In this document: in pieces, positions 1 to 10,421 of the stretch
Layout: each line of letters opens with the position of its first letter
Position numbering within the stretch: position 1 is the stretch's first letter
Assembly (NCBI GenBank): GCA_016872115.1
Contig: VHBC01000005.1
Span: 83,848 to 147,847 of the forward strand
Reading direction: 5' to 3'
Length of the DNA: 64,000 bases
DNA from: Sphingomonadales bacterium
Lineage (GTDB): Bacteria > Bacteroidota > Bacteroidia > Flavobacteriales_D > Crocinitomicaceae
The notes under the pieces: model-generated
What the model was told of the DNA's origin: nothing
Database searches by the model: none
What the model saw: the letters and a program-made list of their open reading frames with translations, nothing else
Translations under genes and position numbers: made by a program

Positions 1-1
1 A

Positions 2-106
2 GTTCCTTTGCAAGCTGTCCAAGACATGAATTTCAGTAAAGAAAAAAGCGCTGCTGATCCAAACGAGTTGGCTGCTTTGGCAAGACTTTTGTTTGAAGGA
101 AATTAA
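2..106 (+). CDS. C-terminal end of an unidentified protein (truncated by window edge)
   Basis: Open frame from base 2 (VPLQAVQDMNFSKEKSAADPNELAALARLLFEGN*) to TAA at 104-106. Confidence 0.45.
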   Translation, partial: VPLQAVQDMNFSKEKSAADPNELAALARLLFEGN

Positions 107-116
107 AATAAACGTC

Positions 117-1106
117 ATGAAATCGCCATTTATCCTTTTATTGGTATTTGTTTTACAGTGCGGAAATTACTTTGCTCAACCCATGCGTGTACTATTTGTG
201 GGTAATTCATATACGCATTACAACAATATGCCGAAGCTTTTTGAGCAAATGGCTGATAGCAAAGGCGTACGTTTGGAAGTACTTATGGACGCCAAGTCAA
301 GCCATACCCTTGAAATGCATTCCAAAAGGCCTGAGCTTTATGCCAATATTCGCTCGAAAAAATGGGATTACGTAGTGCTTCAAGGGTTTAGCAGAGAATT
401 AGCCCAAGACAAGTCTATAATTGATTCTAATAGTATTCCATATATCAAACAACTTCTGGATTCCATATACACCAATAACCGATGTACAAATGTCCTATTA
501 TACCAAACTTGGGGCTACGACGGCGGTTATAAGGACGACTCACTCAATATCGACTGGACCTACCAAGAAATGTCTGATCGTGTACACCAAGGTTATTTAT
601 ACGTCGGTGAGCAACTCAACCTAACGATTATTCCTGTTGGCAAAGTCTGGGAAACAGTCAAAGAAAACTATCCGCAAATTCAACTGTATCAGCCAGATAA
701 ACAGCATCCGTCGATTGCCGGCTCCTATCTCTCTGCCGCCTGCTTTTATGCCGCTCTATTTAAAACCGAGCCTAATTTGGGTTTTACTTCAACCCTAGAC
801 CCCAAGCAAGCTGCCATTATTCAAGAGGTGGCAGGAACCCTTGTTTTGTTGAATAAGCAACGTTATAGAATCAATCAGAATGCTGTAGAGATAGATGTTC
901 GGCTTAATCCAGACTATAAAAAAGTGGTGCATTTAAGCGCTAATTACCCCGATGCAAAAAGCGTGGTTTGGGATTTTGGCGATGGCATGACTGAGACCGC
1001 TTTCAAAACCCGACATGTATATAGCAAGCCTGGTAGCTACGAAATCAAAATAAAGATTCAGGATGCCTGTGGAGAACGTTTACTCAAACGCAAAGTGAGT
1101 ATCTAA
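117..1106 (+). CDS. DUF4886/SGNH-like secreted protein with C-terminal PKD domain
   Basis: MRVLFVGNSYTHYNNMPKLF motif, signal peptide, C-terminal VVWDFGDGMTETAFKTRHVYSKPGSYEIKI (PKD). ATG at 117 preferred over the TTG at 93. Confidence 0.7.
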   Translation: MKSPFILLLVFVLQCGNYFAQPMRVLFVGNSYTHYNNMPKLFEQMADSKGVRLEVLMDAKSSHTLEMHSKRPELYANIRSKKWDYVVLQGFSRELAQDKSIIDSNSIPYIKQLLDSIYTNNRCTNVLLYQTWGYDGGYKDDSLNIDWTYQEMSDRVHQGYLYVGEQLNLTIIPVGKVWETVKENYPQIQLYQPDKQHPSIAGSYLSAACFYAALFKTEPNLGFTSTLDPKQAAIIQEVAGTLVLLNKQRYRINQNAVEIDVRLNPDYKKVVHLSANYPDAKSVVWDFGDGMTETAFKTRHVYSKPGSYEIKIKIQDACGERLLKRKVSI

Positions 1107-2212
1107 ACTTTAATCCCAAACAGCAGACTGCTATATTTTTTCATGGGCCATAAAATAAAGCGCAACTTTGCCCTAATTGCATCAATGTAATAGACAAAAA
1201 CAATAAAGATAAGCCAGAACCCAAGGGTGTAGGGGATCGCCTCATAAGGGCTTAATTTTCCATGTAGAAAGTCATTGATGCCAATGCGAATCACGCTTCC
1301 GTATAGTATCATCATGTGAATAATGAAAATACTAAGTGTGTTCTGGCCAATTTTGAGAAATAAATTATCCTTTTGAATTTTCAAGACATACGTTTCTAAA
1401 CCGAGAAGTAAGGCCAAAATGACCAATACCATCCCAAATTTATCCAAAAGCCAATCCATTTTATAAAAGGCTATTTCATGAAGGCCCGGAAGACTTTGTA
1501 GCCAAATTAAAAACGGCTTAATGCCGAAAAAAAGCAGGACACCAATGGTGAGCGTACCTATAATGACGGGCAACGATTTGACATGATTTTTATAGTGATA
1601 TAACAAAACACCTAGCATGGCGCCATACATCGTGTAACCCATTCTGGGTGTAATCGGAAATTCAGAATGAGGTCCGTGAAACATATTCTGAACGAAAGTG
1701 GGCGCGCCAGCAGGCCAATACTGGCTACCCAACGAACCAAAGAATAACTGGGAGAAAAACAAAGCAGTTCCGGCCATAAAATAATATACCCAAAGTGGAA
1801 GAATTTTTACCAAACGGAATAGCCCATAGAGAAGAATAATGGTTAATATACCCACCGCAATACATTGTAAAACATGAAAGGCATAATACTGAAGTAAATA
1901 ACCCCAAAAAAGCAATTCAACGACTCTTTTGAAACCTTTGCGGACACGCATGTTTTGCCAAAACGATAGCTGTTCATTACCTAACAATAGATACGTAAAA
2001 ATTAGACCTGTAACAGTTAAAAATGTAGGTGAGGTAAAGCCACGTATAAATTTCCAGGTGACATACGCAGGATAGGAATCGCTGGCGTAGATTGGAGCTA
2101 AGCTATCGTGAACAAAATGACCTTCTAGCATCAGTAGAATAGCAATTGTTCGGGCCATATCAATAAAATACAGTCGCGTTTTCGGCTTATTGAGACTAGT
2201 TGGGTTTTCCAT
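1103..2212 (-). CDS. Multi-TM DUF1624/acyltransferase-like membrane protein
   Basis: RLYFIDMARTIAILLMLEGHFVHD N-terminus and many TM segments; ATG at 2212 preferred over ORF start 2275. Confidence 0.6.
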   Translation of the reverse strand: MENPTSLNKPKTRLYFIDMARTIAILLMLEGHFVHDSLAPIYASDSYPAYVTWKFIRGFTSPTFLTVTGLIFTYLLLGNEQLSFWQNMRVRKGFKRVVELLFWGYLLQYYAFHVLQCIAVGILTIILLYGLFRLVKILPLWVYYFMAGTALFFSQLFFGSLGSQYWPAGAPTFVQNMFHGPHSEFPITPRMGYTMYGAMLGVLLYHYKNHVKSLPVIIGTLTIGVLLFFGIKPFLIWLQSLPGLHEIAFYKMDWLLDKFGMVLVILALLLGLETYVLKIQKDNLFLKIGQNTLSIFIIHMMILYGSVIRIGINDFLHGKLSPYEAIPYTLGFWLIFIVFVYYIDAIRAKLRFILWPMKKYSSLLFGIKV

Positions 2213-3335
2213 TGATGTTAAAAAACGAGCAAAAGTTACGAAAGAATTGACGAATCGGATCCAGAAATTGCACAAGTATAATAAAGAAACTTAAAAAGAG
2301 GAAAGCGCCAAAAATTGCTTCAAGTGCACTTAATTTGTTTTCTAAAAAACTTCTGAGGCTATAACCGGTAATGGCCCCGTAAAGAAGAATGGCATGAACA
2401 ATGTAAATGGTAAAGGTTTCTTGGCCCACGGCCATAAAATAAGGATGCCGAAGACGTTCTATTCCGCTCAAATAAGTGAAAGTAATTAAAAGTACACAGA
2501 CAAATAGCGTGCGGTCAAAAGCCCATAAATATTTGTAGTGGGTATAAATGGTATCTTCGCCATAAACAAAGGAAAACAACCACCCCAACATATAAAATAA
2601 GATTCCAAGGGCCAAAAAATAACGATAAACGTTTTTATTAGCATTACCAGTTCCAAATATGGTTAAATAGTGACCAAAACCGGCTCCTAAAAAGACATAT
2701 CCAATCCATGGAAAGATAGAGAAACCAGTTTCCGGGCCCTGTATCATGTTTTGAATAAAAGCAGGGGCAGCAATTGGCAAAAAGCCACCTTGCATGCGTA
2801 TCAAAGGAGTAGACGCAAATATGAGCAAGGCAAAGCTCAAGTAAAGCAGCCAGCTATATTGTTTGAACTTCGAAATAACAAAACTATATAGTAATAAGCA
2901 AAATAAGCCAACACCAATGCACTGAAGAATATGGAAGCCCAGAAAATGTGGGTTGAAATGTCCGAGTAAATAGTACTTGAAGTACTTAAAATTGAATTGT
3001 AAAAGGTAGCCAATAATGATTAGACTTGTGGCGCGTTTAAGCCCTTTCCGAACCCGTTGAAGTTGAAAAAAAGGGAGTTTACCCTTTTGCCATTCCTTAT
3101 GAAGTAAGTAGGTAAAAACAGATCCTGATATCGTAAAAAACAAAGGAGCAGTGAGACCTCTTAAAAATCCCCAAATGCTGAACCAAACATTGCCTGAAGA
3201 TCCATTCAAACGCACTTCAGCCATAAAAGTAGGGTAGCTATCAAGTGTCATTGAAATGAAATGACCTTGGAGCATCATGAGTATGGCTACGCTGCGACTA
3301 AAATCAAGGAAATGGATACGTTGCTTTGGAATCAT
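2196..3335 (-). CDS. Multi-TM DUF1624/acyltransferase-like membrane protein (paralog of neighbour)
   Basis: RIHFLDFSRSVAILMMLQGHFISMTLDS; same architecture as 1103-2212. Confidence 0.6.
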   Translation of the reverse strand: MIPKQRIHFLDFSRSVAILMMLQGHFISMTLDSYPTFMAEVRLNGSSGNVWFSIWGFLRGLTAPLFFTISGSVFTYLLHKEWQKGKLPFFQLQRVRKGLKRATSLIIIGYLLQFNFKYFKYYLLGHFNPHFLGFHILQCIGVGLFCLLLYSFVISKFKQYSWLLYLSFALLIFASTPLIRMQGGFLPIAAPAFIQNMIQGPETGFSIFPWIGYVFLGAGFGHYLTIFGTGNANKNVYRYFLALGILFYMLGWLFSFVYGEDTIYTHYKYLWAFDRTLFVCVLLITFTYLSGIERLRHPYFMAVGQETFTIYIVHAILLYGAITGYSLRSFLENKLSALEAIFGAFLFLSFFIILVQFLDPIRQFFRNFCSFFNINGKPN

Positions 3336-5257
3336 TTGGGCGAAATGGTTTGGGTACGCAATTCAATGATTTCTATGCGTCTTTCTAAGGAGGCATCTTT
3401 GGAATAGACTGAGTTGCGTTGGTCGTAGTAATTGTCACTGACCTCTTTTTTCGCTTGAAATTCACCCATGGGTACTTCAATAAATTGTAAGCGACTCGGT
3501 GTTGTTTGCATGTAGGCCGAAAATTTTCCGCCGTCGACTTCTTCGAAATAATTGATAATTGAAGCAATACGACGTTTGGTCAAATGTACGTTATAATCCG
3601 ATTTGGCCAACGGACTTGCAAAGCCTTGAACAATAATACTTACTTGTTGCCCTGATTGTAAGGCTTGCCAAACTTGTTCTCTGAAAAAAGCGAGATCGTT
3701 CATGCCTTTATCTACATCGTTTTCAAAGAAAGTGTATAAAGATTGCGCTTGATACCTTGCGGCACTGGTATCCCGGCCTTCCTGCACGTTTTGTAAATAC
3801 AAAGGGTATTGGCTTTTGTATTTCACATAGGTTTCTTCATAAGAAAATTCAGTGGTTTCGGCTGTGCTTTTTGGATTAGGATGATCATTCTCAAAATAGA
3901 GACGAATGGGTAATTGAACAATTTGTACAGCTTGGGTACTTGTTTGTTCTTGCTTGGGTTGGGGTCTGTCGAGGTAAGTGAAAAAGACATCACTGCAACA
4001 GGTAGGGTGCGAGGCATATAAACTTCCCAATCGATTTGAACTCAAGAAAGCTGTATCGTCCTCACAAAAAAAGTACAAATCGTTGGCGGCGCTATTGTAT
4101 GGCATGCCTAGATTGATTGGCGGGCCAAAACTGCCATCGGCTTGAAGATTGCTGTAGAATATATCCAAGCCACCAAAGCCAGCATGCCAGGTCGAAGAGA
4201 AATAAAGTCTTTGTAGGAGTGGGTCAAACCATGGTGACACTTCGTTTTCTACAGAATTGAGCGCACGCAGATTTTGGCTATTTAAAATGGCTCCATGTTC
4301 ATTTAAAGTTGCTAAAAAAAGATCAGTACCACCAAGTCCTTCTGCATTCTGCGAACAATAGACAAGTTGCATTTTTTTATTAAGTTCAAAAATATGCGGC
4401 ATGCTGTAGTAGTTGCCCTCTGAATCATCTATTTTGAAAGTAGAATCTAAAAGCCAGCTGTTTTCTTGAGGAAGTATTCGAACAATTTTACATTTTAAAC
4501 CTAAAGCAATACGCTCACACTCACTACAGAATCCGAATGAATAATCTGGTGAAATGCTAAAATTACCATATTCAAATTGTGGTTTTTGACCTACTAGCAT
4601 ACCGGTGTTTTTGGGTGCCATTGCAGGAAATTGGTACAAATTCAGCTTGTAGTTTGTGCTGTAGACTTGTTCTTGATCTTCGGCGAGAGAATCTGCTTTG
4701 AGCGCGCTATAAATCAGGGTATCATTGTAAAAACCATGTGCAAATTCGGCATCTATGGTGTTGAGCGGGTGCGGTATCAGAGGGGTGTTTTCTTCAGCAC
4801 TCAAAAACTTTAGTTGCTTGAGCACCCAAGTACAAGCCAATATTTCTTGATTGGCTTTAAGGTAAGCAGCACTTGTTTTGTCTTCGGAAAAGAATTTTTT
4901 AACCTCTTTAAATTGCCCAAGTGCCTCCTTGTACATTGCTTGTTGCTTGAGCATGAGCGCATACTGAAGTTGTGCTGTAGGATAGCGTTGGCCGTCAGAA
5001 TCTTGTTGGTAGACTTTTAAGTAAAATCTTGCCGCAGTTTTGTAGTCTTTGAATTGCGCATTGGTTTGTGCAATTTTCCATTGTAGGTCAAGTGAAGTTG
5101 GTTCGAGTTCAAGTGCTTGTTGATAGTACTTGAGTGCTTCAATGTAATCGAGCGCTACAACTTGTTGATCGGCGTGTGCGACTAATTTTAGGAGTTGCTT
5201 TTGTCCCCATGTTTGCGTAGCAACTAAAAGAAAGCAAATTAGATAAAATCGGGACAT
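3332..5257 (-). CDS. TPR/PD40-repeat protein with C-terminal OmpA-like domain (PorE-like architecture)
   Basis: Signal peptide, TPR (ALKYYQQALELEPTSLDLQWKIAQ), PD40-like repeats, OmpA-like C-terminus; overlaps a PorP/SprF gene. Confidence 0.6.
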   Translation of the reverse strand: MSRFYLICFLLVATQTWGQKQLLKLVAHADQQVVALDYIEALKYYQQALELEPTSLDLQWKIAQTNAQFKDYKTAARFYLKVYQQDSDGQRYPTAQLQYALMLKQQAMYKEALGQFKEVKKFFSEDKTSAAYLKANQEILACTWVLKQLKFLSAEENTPLIPHPLNTIDAEFAHGFYNDTLIYSALKADSLAEDQEQVYSTNYKLNLYQFPAMAPKNTGMLVGQKPQFEYGNFSISPDYSFGFCSECERIALGLKCKIVRILPQENSWLLDSTFKIDDSEGNYYSMPHIFELNKKMQLVYCSQNAEGLGGTDLFLATLNEHGAILNSQNLRALNSVENEVSPWFDPLLQRLYFSSTWHAGFGGLDIFYSNLQADGSFGPPINLGMPYNSAANDLYFFCEDDTAFLSSNRLGSLYASHPTCCSDVFFTYLDRPQPKQEQTSTQAVQIVQLPIRLYFENDHPNPKSTAETTEFSYEETYVKYKSQYPLYLQNVQEGRDTSAARYQAQSLYTFFENDVDKGMNDLAFFREQVWQALQSGQQVSIIVQGFASPLAKSDYNVHLTKRRIASIINYFEEVDGGKFSAYMQTTPSRLQFIEVPMGEFQAKKEVSDNYYDQRNSVYSKDASLERRIEIIELRTQTISPK

Positions 5258-6216
5258 AATCTGTATTGAATTGGGGCAGGTCGAAACTTGCTAAAAACAT
5301 AGCGTAAACTGAGTTCAAAAGCACCTCTGCCACGACTTGCAGGAACTAAAGAAGAATAATTAAAGTCATAAGAAACGCCGCAATACAGCGGACCTCTTGC
5401 CATTCCAAATTGCAAACAAAAAGCGTCTTGGGTGCGCCACCACAAGCCCCCACTCAGGAAAATTTTGTCTTTTTTCGAAAAGAGATAGGTGGAAGTGCCA
5501 CCGATTGTAAGTTCCCTATACGGGCCTTGAAATTGCAATTGAAAACTTGGTTCAAAAGAGAGTTCATTGGTGTAACTATAGCGAAGCAAGCTAAATAGGT
5601 TAAGGCGTATATCTCTTTGGGTATTGTCCACAAAAAAGCTCTGATTAGGGCGCGTTAGGTTGAACAAGCCAAGGCCAGTCTGAATATCAATCTTTGAGTT
5701 GATTTGATATTGGTGAATGAGCCCCAGCCCGAGCATGGGTTTACTCATAGAGGCTGTCTGAAAAGTTTCGTTGGTCGGGGCATTCGGATCAAAAATATAG
5801 CCGTTGAATTGAGCGTCAAAGTAAAAAGCGTTGCTATTGAGTTGTCTTTGGTTAAATCCAAATTGAATGGCACCTCTTAATTGATGTGATTTATTGATTT
5901 GAAGAGGCCTGCACAGACTCAGTTGCATTTCATTGGTTTGGAATTTGCCGTCGCCTACTTGATCGTGAAAATAATTTATTGCCAGTCCAAATTGTTTGTA
6001 TTTGGTGTCGGCAGCAATGGCGGTGGTCTGAAAAGGAATACTGACACTGCGCCATTGGGTGCGGTAATTGGCTGTGAGGCGTAGGTCTTCGTTAAAGTTT
6101 CCGGCACCTGCAGGATTCTGAAAAATCGGATTGTTGTTGAATTGGGTCCAATGGATATCTTGTGCAAGCACTGGGCTTACGCAACACCAAAAAAGCAAAC
6201 TCCTTAGGAACTTCAC
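5239..6216 (-). CDS. PorP/SprF family type IX secretion-associated membrane protein
   Basis: Signal peptide then QDIHWTQFNNNPIFQNPAGAGNFNEDLRLTANYRTQWRSV, typical PorP/SprF N-terminus. Confidence 0.85.
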   Translation of the reverse strand: MKFLRSLLFWCCVSPVLAQDIHWTQFNNNPIFQNPAGAGNFNEDLRLTANYRTQWRSVSIPFQTTAIAADTKYKQFGLAINYFHDQVGDGKFQTNEMQLSLCRPLQINKSHQLRGAIQFGFNQRQLNSNAFYFDAQFNGYIFDPNAPTNETFQTASMSKPMLGLGLIHQYQINSKIDIQTGLGLFNLTRPNQSFFVDNTQRDIRLNLFSLLRYSYTNELSFEPSFQLQFQGPYRELTIGGTSTYLFSKKDKIFLSGGLWWRTQDAFCLQFGMARGPLYCGVSYDFNYSSLVPASRGRGAFELSLRYVFSKFRPAPIQYRLCPDFI

Positions 6217-6233
6217 CTAACGAAGTTACGAAA

Positions 6234-6914
6234 TTACGGGTTGCTGCTGGAAACAGGAATGATTTTTCCATTCAAGAAAGCACCTGAGTGCAAAGCAAAG
6301 TCTGCAATGAACTGAGCCATTTGAGCTGGTTGGGTAGGGGCAATATAGCCTGGAAAAGCAGCCTCGAGCATTTCGGTTTGAACTGCTCCTAGACAAAGAC
6401 AATTCATATGCCAGTTGGTTGCTTTATATTCTTCAGCAAAAAGCTCCGTAAAAGCACACAAAGCAGCTTTTGAGGTAGAATATGCTGCCAAGCCCGCAAA
6501 TTTAAGACTGCCCTGAAAACCGCCAATTGAGCTAATGTTGACGATGTGTGCTTGCGTTGCAAGTTTAGGCAACAGCGCTTGCGTAGCTTCCATTATGCCA
6601 ATGACATTGACTTGGTAACTTTCGGTGAAATCATCATGCGTTAATGCTGCAAATGGTTTATTGATCAGAAGACCTGCATTATTGATCAAAATATCGATTG
6701 GAGCATTCAGCGGGAGCTGCTGAATTTGCTGGTGTACATCTTTGGCAATATCCAAGGCAAAGCACTGTACATTGTTGTAGGTAAAGCTGTCTTGCATATG
6801 AGCAAGATTTCTTGACAATGCAACAACATTGGTGTTTGGTAAGGCCGCAAAATATCTCACAAGTGCCGCACCTATGCCTTGGCTCGCACCGAGAATGACA
6901 ACTGTTTTACTCAT
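6234..6914 (-). CDS. SDR family oxidoreductase
   Basis: VVILGASQGIGAALV, NNAG, YSTSKAAL motifs. Confidence 0.85.
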   Translation of the reverse strand: MSKTVVILGASQGIGAALVRYFAALPNTNVVALSRNLAHMQDSFTYNNVQCFALDIAKDVHQQIQQLPLNAPIDILINNAGLLINKPFAALTHDDFTESYQVNVIGIMEATQALLPKLATQAHIVNISSIGGFQGSLKFAGLAAYSTSKAALCAFTELFAEEYKATNWHMNCLCLGAVQTEMLEAAFPGYIAPTQPAQMAQFIADFALHSGAFLNGKIIPVSSSNP

Positions 6915-7968
6915 CGAAACTTACGATTAATTCTTCACTTGTGGCATGGGCTTGGCAGGTAAGGATGTATCCCTCTGCCACTTCGGCATCCGTAAGAGAA
7001 TGGTTCATGCGCATACTGGCACTGCCCTTTAAAACTTTTGCTCTGCAAGAAGAACAAACGCCACCTCTGCAAGAGAAAGGAGCATCCAACCCAGCTTTTT
7101 CAGAAAGCTCGAGAATGCTTTTATCTTGTCCTTTCATGTCGAACTCAGCTATCTCGCCGTCGATCATGACCTTAACACGGCTCTTGCCGCTATAATTGGC
7201 ACTTTCAATAGGTGCTTTTGCTTCGCTGACGAAAAATAATTCTTTGTGAATTTTTTGAGGGCTTACACCAAAAAAGGCCAATGTTTTTTCGGCGCTTTCT
7301 ACCATTTGTTGAGGTCCGCAAAGAAAAAACGCATCGGCTTGCAGTAAGTTCAAATGCTGTTTAATTTGTGCGCGCAGTGCTTCGTCATCGATTCTGCCAT
7401 GTACTGCACCCTCCTTGACTTCCTGGGAGAAATAGAATTGTGTAGTGGTATTTTGAAGTGCACGGATTTCTTCGATAAATAGGCCACTTTGTTCAGATTT
7501 ATTGCCGTAAAACAAATGAAATTCTGCTTTTACACCTGCCGTTTTGAGCATGCTCATGATGGGTGTAATGCCTGACCCTGCAGCAATAGCCACATTTTTT
7601 TTGTGTTCAGGTTTCCATACAAAATTTCCTTCGGGTTCAAATACAACGATTTGGTCACCCGCTTTTGTTTGTTGTAGAAAGGTGGAAGCTTTCCCATTAG
7701 GTATTGCCTTAACCCCGATACAAAGACTTTCATCGACACCGCTACAAATAGAGTAGGACCTACGCAATTTTTCACCCTTGATATCGAGTTCTAAAGTGAG
7801 GTACTGACCTGCCTGAAAACGAAATTGTTGCTCAAGATCTGACGGAACATTGAATTCGATTTGTACCGATGCATCTGAAAGTGACTTAACGGACTTGACG
7901 TCCAAAAGGTGAGCACCCTTGGGAAGCGTGTCTGTTTTATTTGATTTGAATCTGTCGAAAAAACCCAT
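6907..7968 (-). CDS. PaaE-like ferredoxin reductase (FAD/NAD plus C-terminal 2Fe-2S)
   Basis: RRSYSICSG flavin motif, GSGITPIMSMLK, CRGGVCSSCRAKVLKG...C ferredoxin cysteines; next to paaABCD. Confidence 0.8.
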   Translation of the reverse strand: MGFFDRFKSNKTDTLPKGAHLLDVKSVKSLSDASVQIEFNVPSDLEQQFRFQAGQYLTLELDIKGEKLRRSYSICSGVDESLCIGVKAIPNGKASTFLQQTKAGDQIVVFEPEGNFVWKPEHKKNVAIAAGSGITPIMSMLKTAGVKAEFHLFYGNKSEQSGLFIEEIRALQNTTTQFYFSQEVKEGAVHGRIDDEALRAQIKQHLNLLQADAFFLCGPQQMVESAEKTLAFFGVSPQKIHKELFFVSEAKAPIESANYSGKSRVKVMIDGEIAEFDMKGQDKSILELSEKAGLDAPFSCRGGVCSSCRAKVLKGSASMRMNHSLTDAEVAEGYILTCQAHATSEELIVSFDE

Positions 7969-7970
7969 AA

Positions 7971-9041
7971 TTAGTCGTCAAATGAGATGAGAATATCGCT
8001 GCTTTTAGGATGCGCTTGGCAAGTGAGTACATAGTCTTGTTCTACTTCTTCTGGTGTCAGGGCATAATTGACATCCATGGAGACTTCGCCGCGCAAAACT
8101 TTGGCCTTACAGGTACAGCATACACCTCCTTTACAAGCAAAAGGGGCATCGGCGCCCGCTTTGTAGGCTGCATCAAGGATTGATGGCCCATCAGATGACA
8201 AGTAGAAATTGGTGATTTCTCCATCCATTATGAGTTCAATATGGGATTCAAATGCAGCAGCTTTTGGGGTGTTATCGTCGGCTTTTGTTACAATGGGCGC
8301 CGCATGAAAGAGTTCAAAATGAATTTGATTGGCTGCAACACCAAAGGCAAGCAATTCGTCTTTGACGGCAAGAATCATGTCTTGTGGCCCACATATGTAT
8401 GCGCCATTTATCGTTTGATCTTTGAGAAAAGCGCGGAGTAATTTTTGCGTACGACTTGCATCGATGCGACCTTTGAGGAGGGGCACGCCTATGTTCTCTC
8501 TTGAAAAAATATGGATGAGGTTGAGGCGATCCAAAAAGCGGTTTTTAATCGCCTCGAGTTCTTCTCTGAAAATGATTTCAGTCATGCCTTTATTGCCATA
8601 AAACAAGGTCACCGTACTTTGGGGTTCGGCAATTAGGATCGTTTTGAGGATGGAAAAGATGGGTGTAACACCGCTACCTGCTGCAAAAAGTACATAATGA
8701 TTTTGCGCATTTGCGTTGGGTTCAAACTTAAAATTACCCATTGGGGCCATCACTTCTAAGCCAGCACCTATTGTTAAATTGTGGTTGGCGAAAGACGAAA
8801 ACTTGCCATTTGGGATTTCTTTAATGGCTACGCGCCAGGTTTTTTCGTATGGTGCGCTGCACAATGAATAGGACCTCCTGATTTCTTCACCGTCGAGGTT
8901 GACTTTAAAGGTAAGGTATTGCCCAGCTATAAAGTTGAATTGGTTTTGCAGGTCTTGAGGAACCTCAAATGCCACCGAAACACACCCTTCGGTTTCGTGG
9001 CGAAGGTCACTGACAATGAGAGAATGAAACTGTGTTGACAT
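7971..9041 (-). CDS. paaE: 1,2-phenylacetyl-CoA epoxidase reductase subunit PaaE-like
   Basis: RRSYSLCSAPYE, GSGVTPIFSILK, CKGGVCCTCKAKVLRG; divergent from paaA. Confidence 0.8.
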   Translation of the reverse strand: MSTQFHSLIVSDLRHETEGCVSVAFEVPQDLQNQFNFIAGQYLTFKVNLDGEEIRRSYSLCSAPYEKTWRVAIKEIPNGKFSSFANHNLTIGAGLEVMAPMGNFKFEPNANAQNHYVLFAAGSGVTPIFSILKTILIAEPQSTVTLFYGNKGMTEIIFREELEAIKNRFLDRLNLIHIFSRENIGVPLLKGRIDASRTQKLLRAFLKDQTINGAYICGPQDMILAVKDELLAFGVAANQIHFELFHAAPIVTKADDNTPKAAAFESHIELIMDGEITNFYLSSDGPSILDAAYKAGADAPFACKGGVCCTCKAKVLRGEVSMDVNYALTPEEVEQDYVLTCQAHPKSSDILISFDD

Positions 9042-9090
9042 CGTTGAAATTAATCTGGGTCAAAAGTAAGCAATATTGCGCAAGCCTCAA
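9042..9090 (-). promoter_or_regulatory. Bacteroidota-type promoter for the paaE-paaE-SDR unit
   Basis: Reverse complement reads TTG(9090-9088)-N19-TACTTTTG(9068-9061), matching TTG-N17-23-TANNTTTG. Confidence 0.5.
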
Positions 9091-9128
9091 CCAATAACTA
9101 TCTATGAACAAACTGACCTCAATGATGT

Positions 9129-9157
9129 TTTGAAGGCGTAGTTATTTTCTATATTTG
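9129..9157 (+). promoter_or_regulatory. Bacteroidota-type promoter for paaABCD
   Basis: TTTG(9129-9132)-N17-TATATTTG(9150-9157), 22 nt before the paaA ATG. Confidence 0.6.
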
Positions 9158-9179
9158 TTTCATCATAATTGTAAGTATC

Positions 9180-10118
9180 ATGACCCAAGCAGAACAAGAA
9201 CGTCACTTTAACGATAAAATCGCTAGAGAGATCAAAATCGAGCCCAATGACTGGATGCCGGACGAATACCGACAAACATTGGTGCGTCAGATTTCTCAAC
9301 ATGCACACTCCGAGATAGTTGGGATGCTTCCGGAGGGTAACTGGATTACCCGAGCACCCAATTTAAGACGCAAAGCGGTTTTGTTAGCTAAAGTTCAAGA
9401 TGAAGCTGGTCACGGACTGTATTTGTATTCTGCCGTAGAAACACTCGGCACAGACCGCGAGCAAACCATCGATGATTTACACAGCGGTAAAGCCAAATAT
9501 TCTTCCATTTTCAATTATCCAGCGCTCACATGGGCAGATATCGGTGCTATTGGTTGGCTTGTAGATGGTGCAGCCATCATGAATCAAGTTGCACTTTGCC
9601 GTACTTCATATGGCCCATATGCACGCGCCATGGTTAAAATTTGCAAAGAAGAATCTTTTCATCAGCGTCAAGGTTACGAATCATTAATAAAATTATGCAA
9701 CGGCACACCCCAACAAAAAGCCATGGCGCAAGATGCCATGAATCGTTTTTGGTGGCCAGCCCTCATGATGTTTGGTCCCAGCGATGCCGACTCAACGCAC
9801 TCTGATCAATCTATCAAATGGAAAATCAAGCGTTTTACCAACGACGAATTGCGTCAAAGCTTTGTGGACGCCACCGTTCCTCAGGCTGAAATACTCGGCC
9901 TTACCATTCCAGATCCAAATTTAAAATGGAATGAAGAACGCGGTCATTATGACTTCTCCGAAATCAATTGGGATGAATTTTGGCAAGTCGTAAAGGGGAA
10001 TGGCCCGTGCAACAAAGAAAGACTTGAGGCCCGAATTAAAGCCAAAGAAGATGGCCTTTGGGTTCGCGAAGCAGCAAATGCTTTTGCCAAAAAGAGAGCA
10101 TTAAAGAAAACAGCCTAA
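9180..10118 (+). CDS. paaA: 1,2-phenylacetyl-CoA epoxidase subunit PaaA
   Basis: Full-length; [20 protein letters not shown] and [13 protein letters not shown] diiron ligands; gene order paaABCD. Confidence 0.95.
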   Translation: MTQAEQERHFNDKIAREIKIEPNDWMPDEYRQTLVRQISQHAHSEIVGMLPEGNWITRAPNLRRKAVLLAKVQDEAGHGLYLYSAVETLGTDREQTIDDLHSGKAKYSSIFNYPALTWADIGAIGWLVDGAAIMNQVALCRTSYGPYARAMVKICKEESFHQRQGYESLIKLCNGTPQQKAMAQDAMNRFWWPALMMFGPSDADSTHSDQSIKWKIKRFTNDELRQSFVDATVPQAEILGLTIPDPNLKWNEERGHYDFSEINWDEFWQVVKGNGPCNKERLEARIKAKEDGLWVREAANAFAKKRALKKTA

Positions 10119-10133
10119 TCAAATCAACAACAA

Positions 10134-10421
10134 ATGTCAACATCACAATGGCCTCTTTGGGAAGTTTTTATCCGAAGCAAACAAGGCTTAAACCACAAAC
10201 ATGTCGGTAGTCTTCGTGCTCCGGACGCCACCCTTGCACTTGAAAATGCCCGAGACGTTTACACCAGAAGATCAGAGGGCATCAGCATCTGGGTAGTTGA
10301 GTCTGCGCATATTCACGCTACGGACATCGACGAAGCAGCCTCTTTTTTTGAGCCTTCGGATACCAAAATATACCGTCATCCTACGTTTTACGAAGTGCCA
10401 GATGGCGTTAAACACATGTAA
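10134..10421 (+). CDS. paaB: 1,2-phenylacetyl-CoA epoxidase subunit PaaB
   Basis: WPLWEVFIRSKQGLNHKHVGSLRAPDATLALENARDVYTRR. Confidence 0.95.
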   Translation: MSTSQWPLWEVFIRSKQGLNHKHVGSLRAPDATLALENARDVYTRRSEGISIWVVESAHIHATDIDEAASFFEPSDTKIYRHPTFYEVPDGVKHM

